Assembly: GCA_947378785.1 (NCBI GenBank)
Contig: CANCLK010000005.1
Coordinates: 1 to 64,000, forward strand
DNA length: 64,000 nucleotides
Direction of reading: 5' to 3'
DNA from: Comamonadaceae bacterium
GTDB lineage: Bacteria > Pseudomonadota > Gammaproteobacteria > Burkholderiales > Burkholderiaceae_C
Shown here: positions 1 through 9,817 of the stretch, one piece after another
Position numbering within the stretch: position 1 is the first letter of the stretch
How the letters are laid out: every line of letters begins with the position of its first letter
Notes under the pieces: model-generated
What the model saw: the letters and a program-made list of their open reading frames with translations, nothing else
Database searches by the model: none
Told to the model about the DNA's origin: nothing
Made by a program: the position numbers and the translations under genes

Positions 1-686
<686 letters not shown>

Positions 687-755
687 TCAAGATGTGATCA
701 GTTGAGGACCGAGCTGCGGGGGCTTTGCCGTCCGCAGGTCCGTCCCACAAGGAAT

Positions 756-1046
756 TTATTTCTCAACAACAGCGAAGAGGTCTTCTTCTTTCATGACCAG
801 CAACTCGTCGCCGTCAACTTTGACCGTTTGGCCGCTGTATTTGCCGAACAAAACGCGGTCACCGACTTTGACGCCGACGGGCTGAATTTCACCCTTGTCG
901 TTTTTCTTGCCGGGGCCAACAGCCAAGATCTCGCCTTGATCAGGCTTTTCAGCAGCGCTGTCAGGAATGACGATGCCAGAGGCAGTTTTGGTTTCGTTTT
1001 CTACGCGTTTGACAATCACGCGATCGTGCAATGGACGAAGTTTCAT
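756..1046 (-). CDS. groES: Co-chaperonin GroES
   Basis: 96 aa [46 protein letters not shown]...; classic GroES. Confidence 0.98.
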   Translation of the reverse strand: MKLRPLHDRVIVKRVENETKTASGIVIPDSAAEKPDQGEILAVGPGKKNDKGEIQPVGVKVGDRVLFGKYSGQTVKVDGDELLVMKEEDLFAVVEK

Positions 1047-1180
1047 AGGAGCTCCTTGTTTTGAAACACTGTTTTTAAGACATCAAATAAGCACAACCAT
1101 TACGCCAAAGCGTGGTGGGTGCTCGCCAACTTTGAGGGTTGAACGCGCCGCAGCAAGGCGGGCAAGCCCAAACAGGCTTG

Positions 1181-1207
1181 TTAGCACTCAACTACATCGA
1201 GTGCTAA
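1181..1207 (-). promoter_or_regulatory. CIRCE operator (HrcA-binding site) upstream of groESL
   Basis: TTAGCACTC-AACTACATC-GAGTGCTAA: exact 9-N9-9 CIRCE inverted repeat. Confidence 0.96.
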
Positions 1208-1235
1208 TCATAAGGGTGTTTTTGGAAGTTTCAAG
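1207..1235 (-). promoter_or_regulatory. Putative groESL promoter
   Basis: Reverse strand: CTTGAAA (-35), 16-nt spacer, TATGAT (-10), directly abutting CIRCE. Confidence 0.6.
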
Positions 1236-1364
1236 GTCTGCAGGGAGGCAGAGCCTGAAATTGATGTTGATGCTGTCGTTCTGCTTTGGATCTAGCATCC
1301 TTGACTAGATGCGGAAATAGACTCAAAATTGCATCATATTTGATTCCAAAACGGAGTGCTCACC

Positions 1365-1571
1365 ATGCGAACCACTGTCACTATCGATGACGCCCTCTAC
1401 GAAAAAGCCTTGGAAGTTGCCGACACCAACATGGACAAGGCGGACATTTTCCGTGAAGCCTTCAAAACCTTCGTTCGAGTTCAGGCGGCCAAGCGACTTG
1501 CAGCACTAGGCGGTACGACGCCTGAAATGAAGAATGTCTCGCGACGCCGCGAGAAGCCTGTTTCGCCGTGA
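1365..1571 (+). CDS. VapB-family antitoxin
   Basis: MRTTVTIDDALYEKALEVADTNMDKADIFREAFKTFVR...; RHH/VapB-like; stop overlaps the start of a PIN-domain ORF. Confidence 0.85.
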   Translation: MRTTVTIDDALYEKALEVADTNMDKADIFREAFKTFVRVQAAKRLAALGGTTPEMKNVSRRREKPVSP

Positions 1572-1948
1572 GTGTGCTCATCGACACCTCGGTGTGGGTA
1601 GACCACTTCCGACATGGGAACGATGGGTTGGTGGCGCTACTCGGGCTAGACCGTGCTTTGACTCACCCGATGGTCATGCTCGAAATAGCCTGCGGAACGC
1701 CACCTTCACCACGCATCCAGACACTCAACAACATCGCCCTTTTGCAGACCTGCCATCAGGCGAGCTTGGGTGAGGTCATGGCATTCATCGAGCGAGAGAA
1801 GCTGTACGGTCTTGGCTGTGGGTTGGTGGACATGGCGCTACTCGCCTCCACACTCATCACGCCAAGCGCTGAATTATGGACGCTTGATAAACGCCTAGCG
1901 GACTTGGCAGGGCGCTTTGGCGTAGCTCATCAGCCGACGCTGCATTAG
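1568..1948 (+). CDS. VapC-family PIN-domain ribonuclease toxin
   Basis: MSVLIDTSVWVDHFR..., with MLEIACG and GLVDMALLAS acidic motifs; 4-bp overlap with the antitoxin. Confidence 0.88.
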   Translation: MSVLIDTSVWVDHFRHGNDGLVALLGLDRALTHPMVMLEIACGTPPSPRIQTLNNIALLQTCHQASLGEVMAFIEREKLYGLGCGLVDMALLASTLITPSAELWTLDKRLADLAGRFGVAHQPTLH

Positions 1949-2796
1949 GCTTCGTCGCGGATCCCGTTGCGCAGAATGCCGATGGCGTCGACCTCGATTT
2001 CGACCAAGTCGCCGGGTTTCATGAAGACTTGGGGCACGCGTTTGTTGCCAACGCCACCGGGCGTGCCAGTGACGATGACATCACCCGCTTCCAAGGGAAT
2101 GAAGGTGGAGATATAGGCGATCTGACGCGGAATGCTGTGGATCATCATGGCCGTGGTGGCGGTCTGCATGACCTGTCCGTTGAGTCGGGTGGTCAGCGTC
2201 ATCAATTGGTTCGGCTTGATCTCGTCGGCCGTCACCATCCAGGGGCCAAAGCCGCCGGTGCGAAAGAAGTTTTTGCCTGGCGTCCATTGCGTGGTGGCTA
2301 CCTGCCAGTCGCGAATGCTGCCGTCGTTGTAGCAGCTGTAGCCAGCAATATGGCTCCAGGAGTCGGCCTCACTGATGCGGCGACCACCCTTGCCAATGAC
2401 GATAGCGATCTCACCTTCGTAGTCTAGGCGCTGTGATTCGGGCGGACGCACGATGTCTTGCCCGTGCGCGACCTGAGATTCGGTCAAGCGCAGAAAGAGG
2501 GCTGGGCTCTCGGTGAGTTCGCGCCCTGTTTCGCGAACGTGCTCGCCGTAGTTCAGACCGACGCAAACGATTTTGTTGGGGTTGGGGATGACGGGTAACA
2601 GCGTGAGTTGCGAGAACTTCAACGTGGCTGGATGGGTTTTGGCCGCGGCGGCTGCAGCGCTCAGCAGGTCCTGCGCGATCAGGGCCTTCAGGTCTGGCGC
2701 CTGTGCGCCGAGGATGGACGTGAGGTTGAGGACATCGTCACCGTTGACGATGCCATAGGAAGGTGTGCCTTGATGCAGGAAGCTGATGAGTTTCAC
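1945..2796 (-). CDS. Fumarylacetoacetate hydrolase (FAH) family protein
   Basis: 283 aa; KIVCVGLNYGEHVRETG, DYEGEIAIVIGKGGRRI, VIVTGTPGGVG motifs. Confidence 0.92.
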   Translation of the reverse strand: MKLISFLHQGTPSYGIVNGDDVLNLTSILGAQAPDLKALIAQDLLSAAAAAAKTHPATLKFSQLTLLPVIPNPNKIVCVGLNYGEHVRETGRELTESPALFLRLTESQVAHGQDIVRPPESQRLDYEGEIAIVIGKGGRRISEADSWSHIAGYSCYNDGSIRDWQVATTQWTPGKNFFRTGGFGPWMVTADEIKPNQLMTLTTRLNGQVMQTATTAMMIHSIPRQIAYISTFIPLEAGDVIVTGTPGGVGNKRVPQVFMKPGDLVEIEVDAIGILRNGIRDEA

Positions 2797-2840
2797 GGGA
2801 AAAGTCCTTTAAGAAGAGGGGATAAGAATAAGGGGGAAAG

Positions 2841-3416
2841 TCAGGCCTGCACGCTGTAGCCCATGCGGCGCGCCATCTCTGCCTGCCACACAGCGCGCGA
2901 TTGGAACCTCGGACGGCTGCGGGCAATGGCTTCGGCGCGCGCCCAAATGGCGTCGTCGGTCTGGTCAAGGTCGATGGCTTCACGCAAGGGCTGTTCGCAA
3001 TACCACGGGGAGTCCATGTAGACCTCCAGCCGATTGCCTTCGGGGTCGCGGAAATAAATGGACACGGCATTGCCGTGGGTGGCGCACAGCAACTCTGTGA
3101 CGTCTGCATCGGCGGCGACGCGGTCACGCATCAGCCTCAGGGTGGCCAGATCGGGCACCCGCAACGAAATTTGGTTGATGACGTTGAAATTCAGATCGGC
3201 AGGACGGCCCGACGCCAGCACGATCTGGTGGTGCTCCGACGGGTCGCGGCTGAGAAAGATCAGTTGCACCGTGCCCAAGTCGCCCCGGTCTGTTTCGGTG
3301 AAGCACATCACGTCTTGGTAGAAGCGCGACATGCGCTCTAAGTCGCGCACATAAAAGCCCATATGGCTGAAGACCAGAGCGTCGCGCTGGCGCAAGTTTG
3401 GCGTGGGTTGGGTCAT
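2841..3416 (-). CDS. VOC family protein, extradiol dioxygenase-like
   Basis: Start at MTQPTPNLRQRDALVFSHMGFYVRDLERMSRFYQDV; candidate His/His/Glu metal ligands in SHMGF, EHHQIVL and NRLEVYMD. Confidence 0.85.
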   Translation of the reverse strand: MTQPTPNLRQRDALVFSHMGFYVRDLERMSRFYQDVMCFTETDRGDLGTVQLIFLSRDPSEHHQIVLASGRPADLNFNVINQISLRVPDLATLRLMRDRVAADADVTELLCATHGNAVSIYFRDPEGNRLEVYMDSPWYCEQPLREAIDLDQTDDAIWARAEAIARSRPRFQSRAVWQAEMARRMGYSVQA

Positions 3417-3544
3417 GGGCCTCCAAGGTGCGGAAATGAAAAACTTGCAAGATGTTAGCGACATCGCAGCCACTCAGGGTTAAACGCTATGGAATCAGAC
3501 CTGCGCTGAACCAACAATGGCGCAACGATTGAGGAGATTACACG

Positions 3545-4528
3545 GTGTTTAAAAAATTCCTGATGGGTCATGCGTCTGTGGCCGCAGCTTGCATTGTCTG
3601 TGTTGGTTATGCAGCGCCTGCCGCCGCGCAAGACGGCTACCCGAACAAGCCGATCCGCCTGCTGCTCGGCTTTGCACCCGGCGGTGGCAGTGACGTGGTG
3701 GCACGGCTGGTTGCCAAGCCACTGGGCGATCGTCTGGGCCAAACGGTGATGGTGGACAACAAACCGGGCGCCGGCGGCAATATCGCGGCGGACATGGCGG
3801 CGAAGGCCGCGCCTGATGGCTACACGCTGGTCTTGCTGCCCAGCGGCCACGCCAGCAACGCCGCCATGAAAAAAACGCTGCCGTTTGACCCGGTGAATGA
3901 CTTTGCTTGGATCTCGACCATCACGACCTATCCGCTGGCGCTTTCGGTCAAGCCCGATTCGCCGATTCGCTCGTTTCAAGATTTCATGCAACGCACCAAG
4001 GCCGAGCCGGGGCGTTACACCTACACCTCCGTGGGCGTCGGCACCGCCATGCATCTGGTCGGCGAGTGGATCATGGCGGAAGGCGGTGGCACGGCCGTGC
4101 ACGTGCCCTTCAAGGGCGGCAGCGCACCGCTGACCGAATTGTTAGCCGGACGTGTCGACGTGATGATCGACACCATGACCAGCACCGCGCCTTTGCTCAA
4201 AGACAAACGCTTGCGCGGCTTAGCCCTGACGTCGCCCAAGGGCCAGAGCAATATGTTCGGCGTGCCCAACGTGGCAGACACGTATCCGACGCTGGTGTTT
4301 GAGTCGTGGCTGGGCATTGCCGCGCCGCCCGGCACGCCACCCGCCATCGTGGCCAGATTGCAGCGCGAACTGAAGGCCGTGGTGGAGTCACCCGAGGTCA
4401 AACAAAAGCTGACCGACTGGGGCGGTCAGCCGCAGGCCAGTACGCCAGCGGAGTTCAAAGGTCGGGTCGAGAAAGACATCCAGAACCTGCGCCGGGTGGT
4501 CACAGACCGGCGCATTGAACTGGAGTGA
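3545..4528 (+). CDS. Bug/TctC-family periplasmic substrate-binding protein
   Basis: 327 aa with signal peptide, YPNKPIRLLLGFAPGGGSDVVARLVAKPL, DNKPGAGGNIAADMAAKAAPDGYTL. Confidence 0.95.
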   Translation: MFKKFLMGHASVAAACIVCVGYAAPAAAQDGYPNKPIRLLLGFAPGGGSDVVARLVAKPLGDRLGQTVMVDNKPGAGGNIAADMAAKAAPDGYTLVLLPSGHASNAAMKKTLPFDPVNDFAWISTITTYPLALSVKPDSPIRSFQDFMQRTKAEPGRYTYTSVGVGTAMHLVGEWIMAEGGGTAVHVPFKGGSAPLTELLAGRVDVMIDTMTSTAPLLKDKRLRGLALTSPKGQSNMFGVPNVADTYPTLVFESWLGIAAPPGTPPAIVARLQRELKAVVESPEVKQKLTDWGGQPQASTPAEFKGRVEKDIQNLRRVVTDRRIELE

Positions 4529-4542
4529 CGTCGCGCGCAGCT

Positions 4543-6939
4543 TCAAACCCGACCGAGCGCCTTCAAGATTTTCTCTGGCGTGAAGGGTTGCGACATGACT
4601 TGCGCATGGAGCGGGTGCAAGGCGTCGTTGATGGCGTTCATCACGGCCGCTGGCGCGCCGGCTGTGCCGGCTTCACCGGCACCTTTGGCACCTAGTTTGC
4701 TGCTCTTGGTGGGCGTCTCGATGTGGGCGACTTCAATGTCTGGCATCTCGGCGCACATGGGCACCAGATAGTCGGCCATGTTGGCGTTGAGCATCAGGCC
4801 TTGGCTGTCGTAGAGGCACTCTTCGAGCATGGCGCCGCCAATGCCTTGCACGATGGCGCCGCGAATTTGCTCGTCCACCAGCATGGGGTTGATGACGCGG
4901 CCGCAGTCTTCCACCGCCCAGTGTTTCAGCAGCTTTACAAACCCGGTGTCGGGGTCGACTTCGACGTACGAGGCTTGCACCCCGTTCGTGAAGATGAACG
5001 GAAAGTCGCGCTGGGCGTAGTGACGGGTGACATTCAGCTCGGGGGTGAAATCATTGGGCAGCAGGTCCGAGCGAAAGTACGCAATGCGGCCGATTTCGGT
5101 CAAGGGCGTGAGCACTTCACGGCTTGCGATGTCGATCACATCGCCACGGTGAATATCTAAATCTTGGAGATCACGCTTCAAGATGACTGCCGCGACTTTC
5201 AGGATGTTGGCGCGCAGGGCTTCACCTGCCAGCAAGACAGCTTCGCCGCCAATGCCGGCCCCGCGCGAGGCCCAAGTGCCGCCGCCGTAGGGCGTGACAT
5301 CGGTATCCCCCGTGACGACGCGAACCAGTGCCATGTCGACGCCGACCGCATCGGCCGCAATCTGGGTGTAGATCGCGTCGTTGCCTTGACCCTGCTCGCC
5401 GACGCTGACCATGACGGTGATGCCGCCATTCGGATCGAACCGGGCTGTGGCACCGTCTTGTGAAGCGATGCGTGCGCCACCGACGCCGTAAAAAGCTGCG
5501 CTGGGGTTGGTGAGCTCAATCAGCGCCGCAATGCCGATGCCCCGGTAAATGCCTTTTTTGCGCAGTGCCGCTTGCTCTGTGCGCAGGGCTTTGTAGTCCA
5601 TCAGTTCTTCAAGCTTGGCCAAGCAGGCTTGGTGCGACAGACCTTCAAACTTGATGCCGCTGATGCCCGAACACGGGTACGCATCGTCGGGAATAACGTT
5701 GCGGCGACGGATCTCCATCGGGTCCATGTCGATCGCACGCGCTGCCATGTCGACGAGGCCTTCGGTGATGGCGCAGGCGACCGGGTGACCGACGCCGCGG
5801 TACTGGCAGGTCGGTGTTTTGTTTTGAAAAACGACGTTGAGTTTGGCGCGGTAGTGTTGGTGCTTGTACGGACCGCCGACCAAGTTGACAACCTGATTGC
5901 CTTCAATGGCGCTGGTCCGTGGGAACATCGAAAACGGGCCGATGCCGGTCAGGTCGTCCATGTCGAAGGCCAGAATTTCACCGTCGTTGCGCACCGCAAT
6001 GCGGGCTTTCACTAGGTGATGACGGGCGTGGATGTCGCTGGTGAAAGACTCAAGCCGGTCGGCCACAAACTTGACGGGGCGGCCGATCAGCATGGACAGC
6101 GCCACCGTGGCGAAGTCGTCTGGGTAGGCGTGCACCTTGATGCCAAACGAGCCGCCGACGTCTTTGCAAATCACCCGTACCGCTGATTCAGCGATGCTGA
6201 ATTGCCGTGCATACAGGTCTTGCATCATGTGCGGGGCTTGCTGTGAGTGGTAGACCGTCAGGCGCTGCTCGGCGCTGCGCCAGTCAGCGATTTGGCAGCG
6301 CGGCTCCAGCGTGACGCCGGTGTGGCGGCCGAACTCGAAAGTGGTGCTGACAACGTGGTCGGCGCGGGCGAAGGCTTCGTCAACGCCGCCGCTGTCGAGG
6401 CTGCGGGTGAAGCACAGGTTGTCGCCGAGCTCCGGGTGAATGATGGGCGTGTCGGGGTCTAGTGCGGTTGCCATGTCGACCGCCGCCGGCAGCAACTCCC
6501 AACTGACTTGCAGGTAGGTCATGGCGTCTTCAGCTTGGGCACGCGTTTCAGCAACGATGGCGACCACTGGCTCGCCTTGCCAGCAGGCGCGGTCGATGGC
6601 GAGCGGGTATTGCGGCGCTGACTTCATGCCCGCCAAATGCCCGAGCGTGGCCACCCAAGGCTTGCAGATTTTGGCCAACATCGGGCCGTCGGCCACCAGC
6701 ACAACGCCGGGCATGCGTTTGGCAAATTCAGCGTTGATGCCGGTGATGCGGCAGTGCGCCACCGGGCTGCGCCAGAAGACCACATGCGTCATGCGGGGTA
6801 ATTCAATATCGTCTGTGTAGCAGCCTTGGCCTTGCACCAGACGCCGGGCACTTGGCCGCTCCGGGCTGTGGCCGATGTAGCGCGGGTCTTGCGTCAGGTC
6901 GTGCAGCTTGGCGTGTTTCTTGTCGATGGTGATGCTCAT
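4543..6939 (-). CDS. Xanthine dehydrogenase-family molybdopterin-binding large subunit
   Basis: MSITIDKKHAKLHDLTQDPRYIGHSPERPSARRLVQGQGCYTDDIELP; CQYRGVGHP and C-terminal GAKGAGEAGTAGAP motifs; ORF track extends further upstream, but the start is at 6939, overlapping the 2Fe-2S gene end by 4 bp. Confidence 0.93.
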   Translation of the reverse strand: MSITIDKKHAKLHDLTQDPRYIGHSPERPSARRLVQGQGCYTDDIELPRMTHVVFWRSPVAHCRITGINAEFAKRMPGVVLVADGPMLAKICKPWVATLGHLAGMKSAPQYPLAIDRACWQGEPVVAIVAETRAQAEDAMTYLQVSWELLPAAVDMATALDPDTPIIHPELGDNLCFTRSLDSGGVDEAFARADHVVSTTFEFGRHTGVTLEPRCQIADWRSAEQRLTVYHSQQAPHMMQDLYARQFSIAESAVRVICKDVGGSFGIKVHAYPDDFATVALSMLIGRPVKFVADRLESFTSDIHARHHLVKARIAVRNDGEILAFDMDDLTGIGPFSMFPRTSAIEGNQVVNLVGGPYKHQHYRAKLNVVFQNKTPTCQYRGVGHPVACAITEGLVDMAARAIDMDPMEIRRRNVIPDDAYPCSGISGIKFEGLSHQACLAKLEELMDYKALRTEQAALRKKGIYRGIGIAALIELTNPSAAFYGVGGARIASQDGATARFDPNGGITVMVSVGEQGQGNDAIYTQIAADAVGVDMALVRVVTGDTDVTPYGGGTWASRGAGIGGEAVLLAGEALRANILKVAAVILKRDLQDLDIHRGDVIDIASREVLTPLTEIGRIAYFRSDLLPNDFTPELNVTRHYAQRDFPFIFTNGVQASYVEVDPDTGFVKLLKHWAVEDCGRVINPMLVDEQIRGAIVQGIGGAMLEECLYDSQGLMLNANMADYLVPMCAEMPDIEVAHIETPTKSSKLGAKGAGEAGTAGAPAAVMNAINDALHPLHAQVMSQPFTPEKILKALGRV

Positions 6940-7424
6940 GCTGCAGACTCCTGATTGCGCTGTGCCAACACGGCGCAGATGGCATCGACGATGGCGTGAT
7001 AACCGGTGCAGCGACAGTAGTTGCCGCTCATCCATTCGCGCACTTCTTCGCGTGTGGCGTCGGGTTTGTGTTGGATCAGTTCGCGCGCCGCCAGCAGCAT
7101 GCCGGGTGTGCAAAAGCCGCATTGCAATGCGTTGTGTTTGACGAAAGATGCTTGCAAAGCGCGGGAATCTGGAAAGTCGGCCAGACCTTCAACGGTGCGC
7201 ACATGCTTGCCGTCCGCTTGCACCGCGAGTGTCAGGCAGCCGCGCACCGCGCGGCCATCGACCTCGACCGTGCAAGCACCGCAAACGCCATGTTCGCAGC
7301 CGAGGTGTGAACCTTTGAGGCTCAGTTCATTGCGCAGCATGTCGACCAAGTGCATGCGCGGCGGAACGCTGCAACTGTGGGCCTGTCCGTTGACGTGGAG
7401 TCGAATGGTTTGAAGCTCTGCCAT
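6936..7424 (-). CDS. (2Fe-2S)-binding small subunit of molybdenum hydroxylase
   Basis: 162 aa; GCEHGVCGACTV and CGFCTPGML, YCRCTGY cluster motifs. Confidence 0.96.
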   Translation of the reverse strand: MAELQTIRLHVNGQAHSCSVPPRMHLVDMLRNELSLKGSHLGCEHGVCGACTVEVDGRAVRGCLTLAVQADGKHVRTVEGLADFPDSRALQASFVKHNALQCGFCTPGMLLAARELIQHKPDATREEVREWMSGNYCRCTGYHAIVDAICAVLAQRNQESAA

Positions 7425-7443
7425 GGTGTTTGCCTTGTGGGTT

Positions 7444-8319
7444 TCAAGCCGCCACGCTGAGGCGTGTGGCGTTGGCCTGCGTCAGCAGGCGGCGGGCCAA
7501 CACAGTGGCCAAGTGTTTTTTGGTGGCGCCGGTGTTTGTCAGGTCGGCGATCGGGTCAAGCTCTTCGCGCAACGAGGCTGCGACCAGTTCAAGCGAGGCT
7601 GAGTCCAGCGGTTTGCCGACCAGCAGGGCTTCAGTTTGTCGGCTTCGCAGCGTGGTCGCATTCAATCCCAACCAAGACAGGCGAGCCGATTGAACCACCG
7701 GGCCGGCGAAATGCAGGTGCATGGCGAGGCCGGCGATGGCGTAGTCGCCATGGCGCCGGGCGAGTTCTTGAAAGCCGAACCAGTCGTCTCTTTGCGCCAG
7801 CGGGACATCGCAGGCCAGCAAGATTTCATCGTCGCCCAAGGCTGTTGTGTACAGCCCGGTGAAAAAATCAGCCGCGGCGATGCGGCGCTCACCCTGTGGG
7901 CCTTGGACGATGACCGTACCGTCCAGCGCCAGCAGGCAGCAAGGCCATTCAGCAGCCGGATCGGCATTGGCGATGGAGCCGCCCCAGGTGCCAGAATTAC
8001 GAATGGCGCGGTGCGCGATGTGGCCGACGGCCAGCTTGAGCAGCGGCGCATGTTGCGCGACCAAGGCCGAATTTTCGATGTCGGTGTGTGTCGTCAGGGC
8101 GCCAATGCGCAAGGCGTTTTGCGTGACCTGGATGCCGCGCAGTGCGTCGATGCCGCCAATGTCAATCAGCAGCGATGGCTCGGACAAGCGCATGTTCAGC
8201 GCCGGCAGCAAACTTTGGCCGCCGGCCAGCACTCGGGCTTCATCGCCGTGGCTCGCCAGCAGCGACAGGGCGTGCTCGATGGAGCGCACCTTGATGTAGT
8301 CGAATTCAGGGGACTTCAT
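7444..8319 (-). CDS. FAD-binding medium subunit of molybdenum hydroxylase (CoxM-like)
   Basis: 291 aa; LAGGQSLLPALNMRL, IRNSGTWGGSIANADPAAEWP. Confidence 0.95.
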   Translation of the reverse strand: MKSPEFDYIKVRSIEHALSLLASHGDEARVLAGGQSLLPALNMRLSEPSLLIDIGGIDALRGIQVTQNALRIGALTTHTDIENSALVAQHAPLLKLAVGHIAHRAIRNSGTWGGSIANADPAAEWPCCLLALDGTVIVQGPQGERRIAAADFFTGLYTTALGDDEILLACDVPLAQRDDWFGFQELARRHGDYAIAGLAMHLHFAGPVVQSARLSWLGLNATTLRSRQTEALLVGKPLDSASLELVAASLREELDPIADLTNTGATKKHLATVLARRLLTQANATRLSVAA

Positions 8320-8328
8320 GACCGGTCC

Positions 8329-8946
8329 TTAGCGCAGAAAGTGGGCCAGCGTGAAGCCGAAGCCAGTCGCTAAACAGCCCAAAGCGAACCACAACACGCG
8401 GGTGCCTTCTCCGGTGTGCGAGGGCGTTTCTTGGCGATAAGTGGGTGCTGCTTGTTGAGGTGCTTTGACTGATGCGTCTGGCACCGCAGCTGCGGTATGT
8501 TCAGCGTCTGCGCTGAGAATTTTACTGAGACGGGTGAAGAATTGATCAGCCATTTGCTTGGACGCAGCGTCGAGCATGCGGGCGCCGATCTGGCCCAGCT
8601 TGCCACCGACCGAGGCGGTGGCGGTGTAGCGAACCAGTGTGCCGCCGTTGTCGTCACTCAACTGCACAGATGACTTGCCCGTGGCCATCCCGGCCGCACC
8701 GCCAGAGCCTTCGAAATTCATCACGCAGGCGCTGTTGGGAGTCACGTCGCTGAGGGTGATTTTGCCGACAAAGCGCGCACGGACCGGACCGGCTTTGACG
8801 AGCAAGCGAACATGCCGCTCCGTCGCTGAAGTGATCTCTACCGCTTCGCAACCGGGGATGCACTGCATCAGGTTGCGCTCGTCATTCAGGGCCTGCCAGA
8901 CGCTTTCACGTGGGGCGGCGATGCGAACTTCTCCAGTCAATTCCAT
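8329..8946 (-). CDS. CoxG/SRPBCC family protein with C-terminal TM segment
   Basis: MELTGEVRIAAPRESVWQALNDERNLMQCIPGCEAVE...; hydrophobic C-terminus VLWFALGCLATGFGFTLAHF. Confidence 0.9.
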   Translation of the reverse strand: MELTGEVRIAAPRESVWQALNDERNLMQCIPGCEAVEITSATERHVRLLVKAGPVRARFVGKITLSDVTPNSACVMNFEGSGGAAGMATGKSSVQLSDDNGGTLVRYTATASVGGKLGQIGARMLDAASKQMADQFFTRLSKILSADAEHTAAAVPDASVKAPQQAAPTYRQETPSHTGEGTRVLWFALGCLATGFGFTLAHFLR

Positions 8947-9028
8947 GGCAATCCTTGGTTGGACAGTGTGTCGGGTCAGGCTTGGGGGGTGCCGTTTCCT
9001 CTGCTTTTAAAACTGAGGGTTTGCACCG

Positions 9029-9817
9029 ATGATCTTATTGACCAAGCGTTCAACAATGCTACCCATGGATGACGCATCGGTAAATAGGGCTTTGCCTAGG
9101 GCAAACCCTCAAGGCATGCCCATCGGGGCTCCGGCAGCGCGCAAGCGCATGTCGGTGCAGGACCGCGAGCGTCAGATTGTGGACGGTGCAATCGAGTTTT
9201 TTGCGCGTCACGGTTTTGATGCGCAGTTGCGTGATCTGGCCAAAAGCATTGGCGTCACCCACACTTTGCTTTATCACTACTTCCCCGACAAACAGGCCTT
9301 GATTGATCGGGTCTACGTCGAGGTGTTTGAGGGCTGCTGGAAGCCCGAGTGGGAGAAGTGGCTGGACTCCCCTGAACTCGGCTGCGAAGACAAATTCACC
9401 CGCTTTTACATTGACTACGCGGCGACGGTGCTGACGCGCGACTTTGTGCGCATCCTGATTTTTTCGGGTCTGACAGACCAGACCATCACCAACCGATTTT
9501 TCGAGCTGTTGCGCGAGCGACTTTTCCCGCGACTGATTCGGGAGACCCGACGTTTTAGAGGCCTCAAGAGCCGAGCCCAACCCAGCGTGGCTGAGCATGA
9601 GTTGTTGATGGGTTTGCACGGCAGTATTTTTTACATTGGCGTGCGACGCTGGGTCTACAACCAGGCCGTTCACAGCCAGTCAACGCAGGCTTTCGACCCA
9701 GAGGTCATCCGCAGCCAAGTGCGTGGCTACTTGCAGGCGAGTTTGTCCCTGGTCAAGGCTGCTAACGCTACCGTTTCTCAACGCAAACCCATCAAGGAGA
9801 TACCGCCATGGCATTGA
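9029..9817 (+). CDS. TetR family transcriptional regulator (start may be 9059)
   Basis: RQIVDGAIEFFARHGFDAQLRDLAKSIGVTHTLLYHYFPDKQALIDRVY helix-turn-helix; divergent from the coxG/XDH operon. Confidence 0.9.
   Translation: MILLTKRSTMLPMDDASVNRALPRANPQGMPIGAPAARKRMSVQDRERQIVDGAIEFFARHGFDAQLRDLAKSIGVTHTLLYHYFPDKQALIDRVYVEVFEGCWKPEWEKWLDSPELGCEDKFTRFYIDYAATVLTRDFVRILIFSGLTDQTITNRFFELLRERLFPRLIRETRRFRGLKSRAQPSVAEHELLMGLHGSIFYIGVRRWVYNQAVHSQSTQAFDPEVIRSQVRGYLQASLSLVKAANATVSQRKPIKEIPPWH

Noticed and set aside
6940-7122. Upstream extension of the Mo-subunit ORF beyond 6939
   Set aside because: Would overlap the 2Fe-2S gene; extension is Arg/Thr-rich nonsense, and homology-like sequence starts at MSITIDKKH
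4543-8946. Form I carbon monoxide dehydrogenase operon
   Set aside because: Large-subunit loop reads QYRGVGHP, not the Cu-Cys AYRCSFR type; treated as a generic Mo hydroxylase
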